This document shows positions 63,068 to 64,000 of a stretch of 64,000 nucleotides of DNA, piece after piece. The stretch covers positions 747,501 through 811,500 of the forward strand of contig JACATO010000926.1 in NCBI GenBank assembly GCA_018389105.1, read 5' to 3'. The DNA comes from Nautilus pompilius (taxonomy: Eukaryota > Mollusca > Cephalopoda > Nautilida > Nautilidae). The first letter of the stretch is position 1. Each line of letters begins with the position of its first letter. Below the pieces are notes generated by a model. It did no database searches. It was not told where the DNA came from and saw only the letters and a program-made list of their open reading frames with translations. Position numbers and translations under genes: made by a program.

Positions 63068-64000
63068 CAGTCCCAGCAACAACAACAACAAAACCAGAAA
63101 TGTGAAAATAAAACTATCAATGGTGATGGCCGGTGGGGGGTAGTCAATACTTATTGAAGGAAAAAAAGGGGACTTTTGTTTTTAATAACTGGACGTTTTT
63201 GTTCCGTACGGATAGAAAGGGGGCCAGCAGAGTAGAGAATGATTAAGGAGTTACCTTCCCTGGTGTCCCCGAATATGCTTCCCGCCGGCCTCTCCTGGCT
63301 ACAACGGCCGGACCCAATTCCGGAGACACTTGACGACTACAATGGTTTGCTAAAAGTCATTTCATACAGAATGCCCGCGCCCTTTAAAGTGTCCGTAATT
63401 TCCCATCTTTACAGTTATTTAAAAAAAAAAAAGGTTTTTTTAAAGCGGAATTGTAGACGCGGCGATACAATGAATGACGGAGTTTCGATGGAGCGGATGG
63501 GAAGTCTTGTGAAACAAAAGTTAATAAACGTTGTGGATTCTCTAACAATCACGAGCTTAAACACGTGTACGTATCTACACAATCAAGTGTGAGAAACTTC
63601 ATTGCTCGGCTCGCAGTTACAGTCGCCCGTGTGTGTGTTTTGTTGTTAATACAGTCACGTGTTCTTCAAACTAATCTACATTAAAATGCTTGAGCAGTCA
63701 ACGACGATAACACACACACACACTTTTAAAACATTTTAAAGTTGCCAGTCTAATGACAGTTTATTGATGCGCTTTCCGCCCCAATAACATTATCACTAAT
63801 AACCTTTTGTGTTTATAAACTTCTATACCCTCTCACTTACAAGGTTTCTTCCCGATAATCTGCTGGCTGTTGTATATTTGTTGTTGTTGTTGTTGTTGTC
63901 TATTTGCAATTATCGGCCGAAATCGGAATGTTTCGGGAGCGTTCGTGCAAGTGAAGATTTGCGGTGTCAAGCAGGTAACCTGACATAGACACTTCCGGTT
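63068..64000. other. Noncoding, no gene seen
   Basis: Contains AAC repeats at about 63076-63091, CA at about 63710-63722 and TTG at about 63879-63899. An ATG-begun ORF of 117 codons (63239-63592) has no recognised domain and includes a poly-Lys run from an A tract. Confidence 0.45.

Overview
The window looks like animal nuclear DNA with very low coding density. Most of it is AT-leaning noncoding sequence carrying many microsatellites, one 2-kb degenerate satellite-like block, several short minisatellites, and decayed class I and class II transposable elements. The elements are Hsmar1/SETMAR-type mariner, Tc1-like elements with long terminal repeats, a Gypsy-type LTR pol remnant and a LINE reverse-transcriptase scrap. 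There are no bacterial operons, no ribosome-binding-site architecture and no rRNA or tRNA genes that I can support. A marine invertebrate, perhaps a mollusc, would fit the repeat mixture, but that is inference; nothing in the window fixes the species.

The one gene I can support well lies at 10824-12224 (+). It encodes a 419-residue ankyrin-repeat protein. A tiny first coding exon (ATG at 10824, GTAAGT donor at 10835) joins across a 141-bp intron to a large second exon starting at 10976. The splice restores an ATG-initiated frame that the second exon lacks.

Layout: 1-4445 is noncoding with a CT microsatellite. 4448-5519 is a mariner copy (minus strand) with internal deletions. 5522-10800 is noncoding. 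10824-12224 is the ankyrin gene. 14191-15760 is a complete-ended but inactive Tc1-like element with terminal repeats of about 200 bp. 17108-17263 is a triplicated 56-bp unit, each copy holding a perfect TGACGTCA. 18020-18112 is a LINE RT scrap. 19209-21290 is a degenerate tandem repeat. 21.3-37.6 kb is mostly noncoding with CpG-rich islands, GA arrays carrying TGACGTCA, and a few candidate exons. 37595-38265 and about 40081-40290 are Tc1-like fragments. 40.8-52 kb is noncoding with a long CT array. 51989-52405 is a 39-bp minisatellite open in several frames. 55290-56450 is a Gypsy pol remnant. 57599-58804 is a second mariner copy. 61099-61181 is a near-perfect hairpin. 62-64 kb holds microsatellites and weak ORFs.

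I did not find a convincing new multi-gene system. The best leads are the 83-nt hairpin, the recurrent TGACGTCA-bearing repeats in unrelated arrays, the 39-bp minisatellite, the Tc1 arm that resembles a distant element more than its own partner arm, and several splice-bounded candidate exons.
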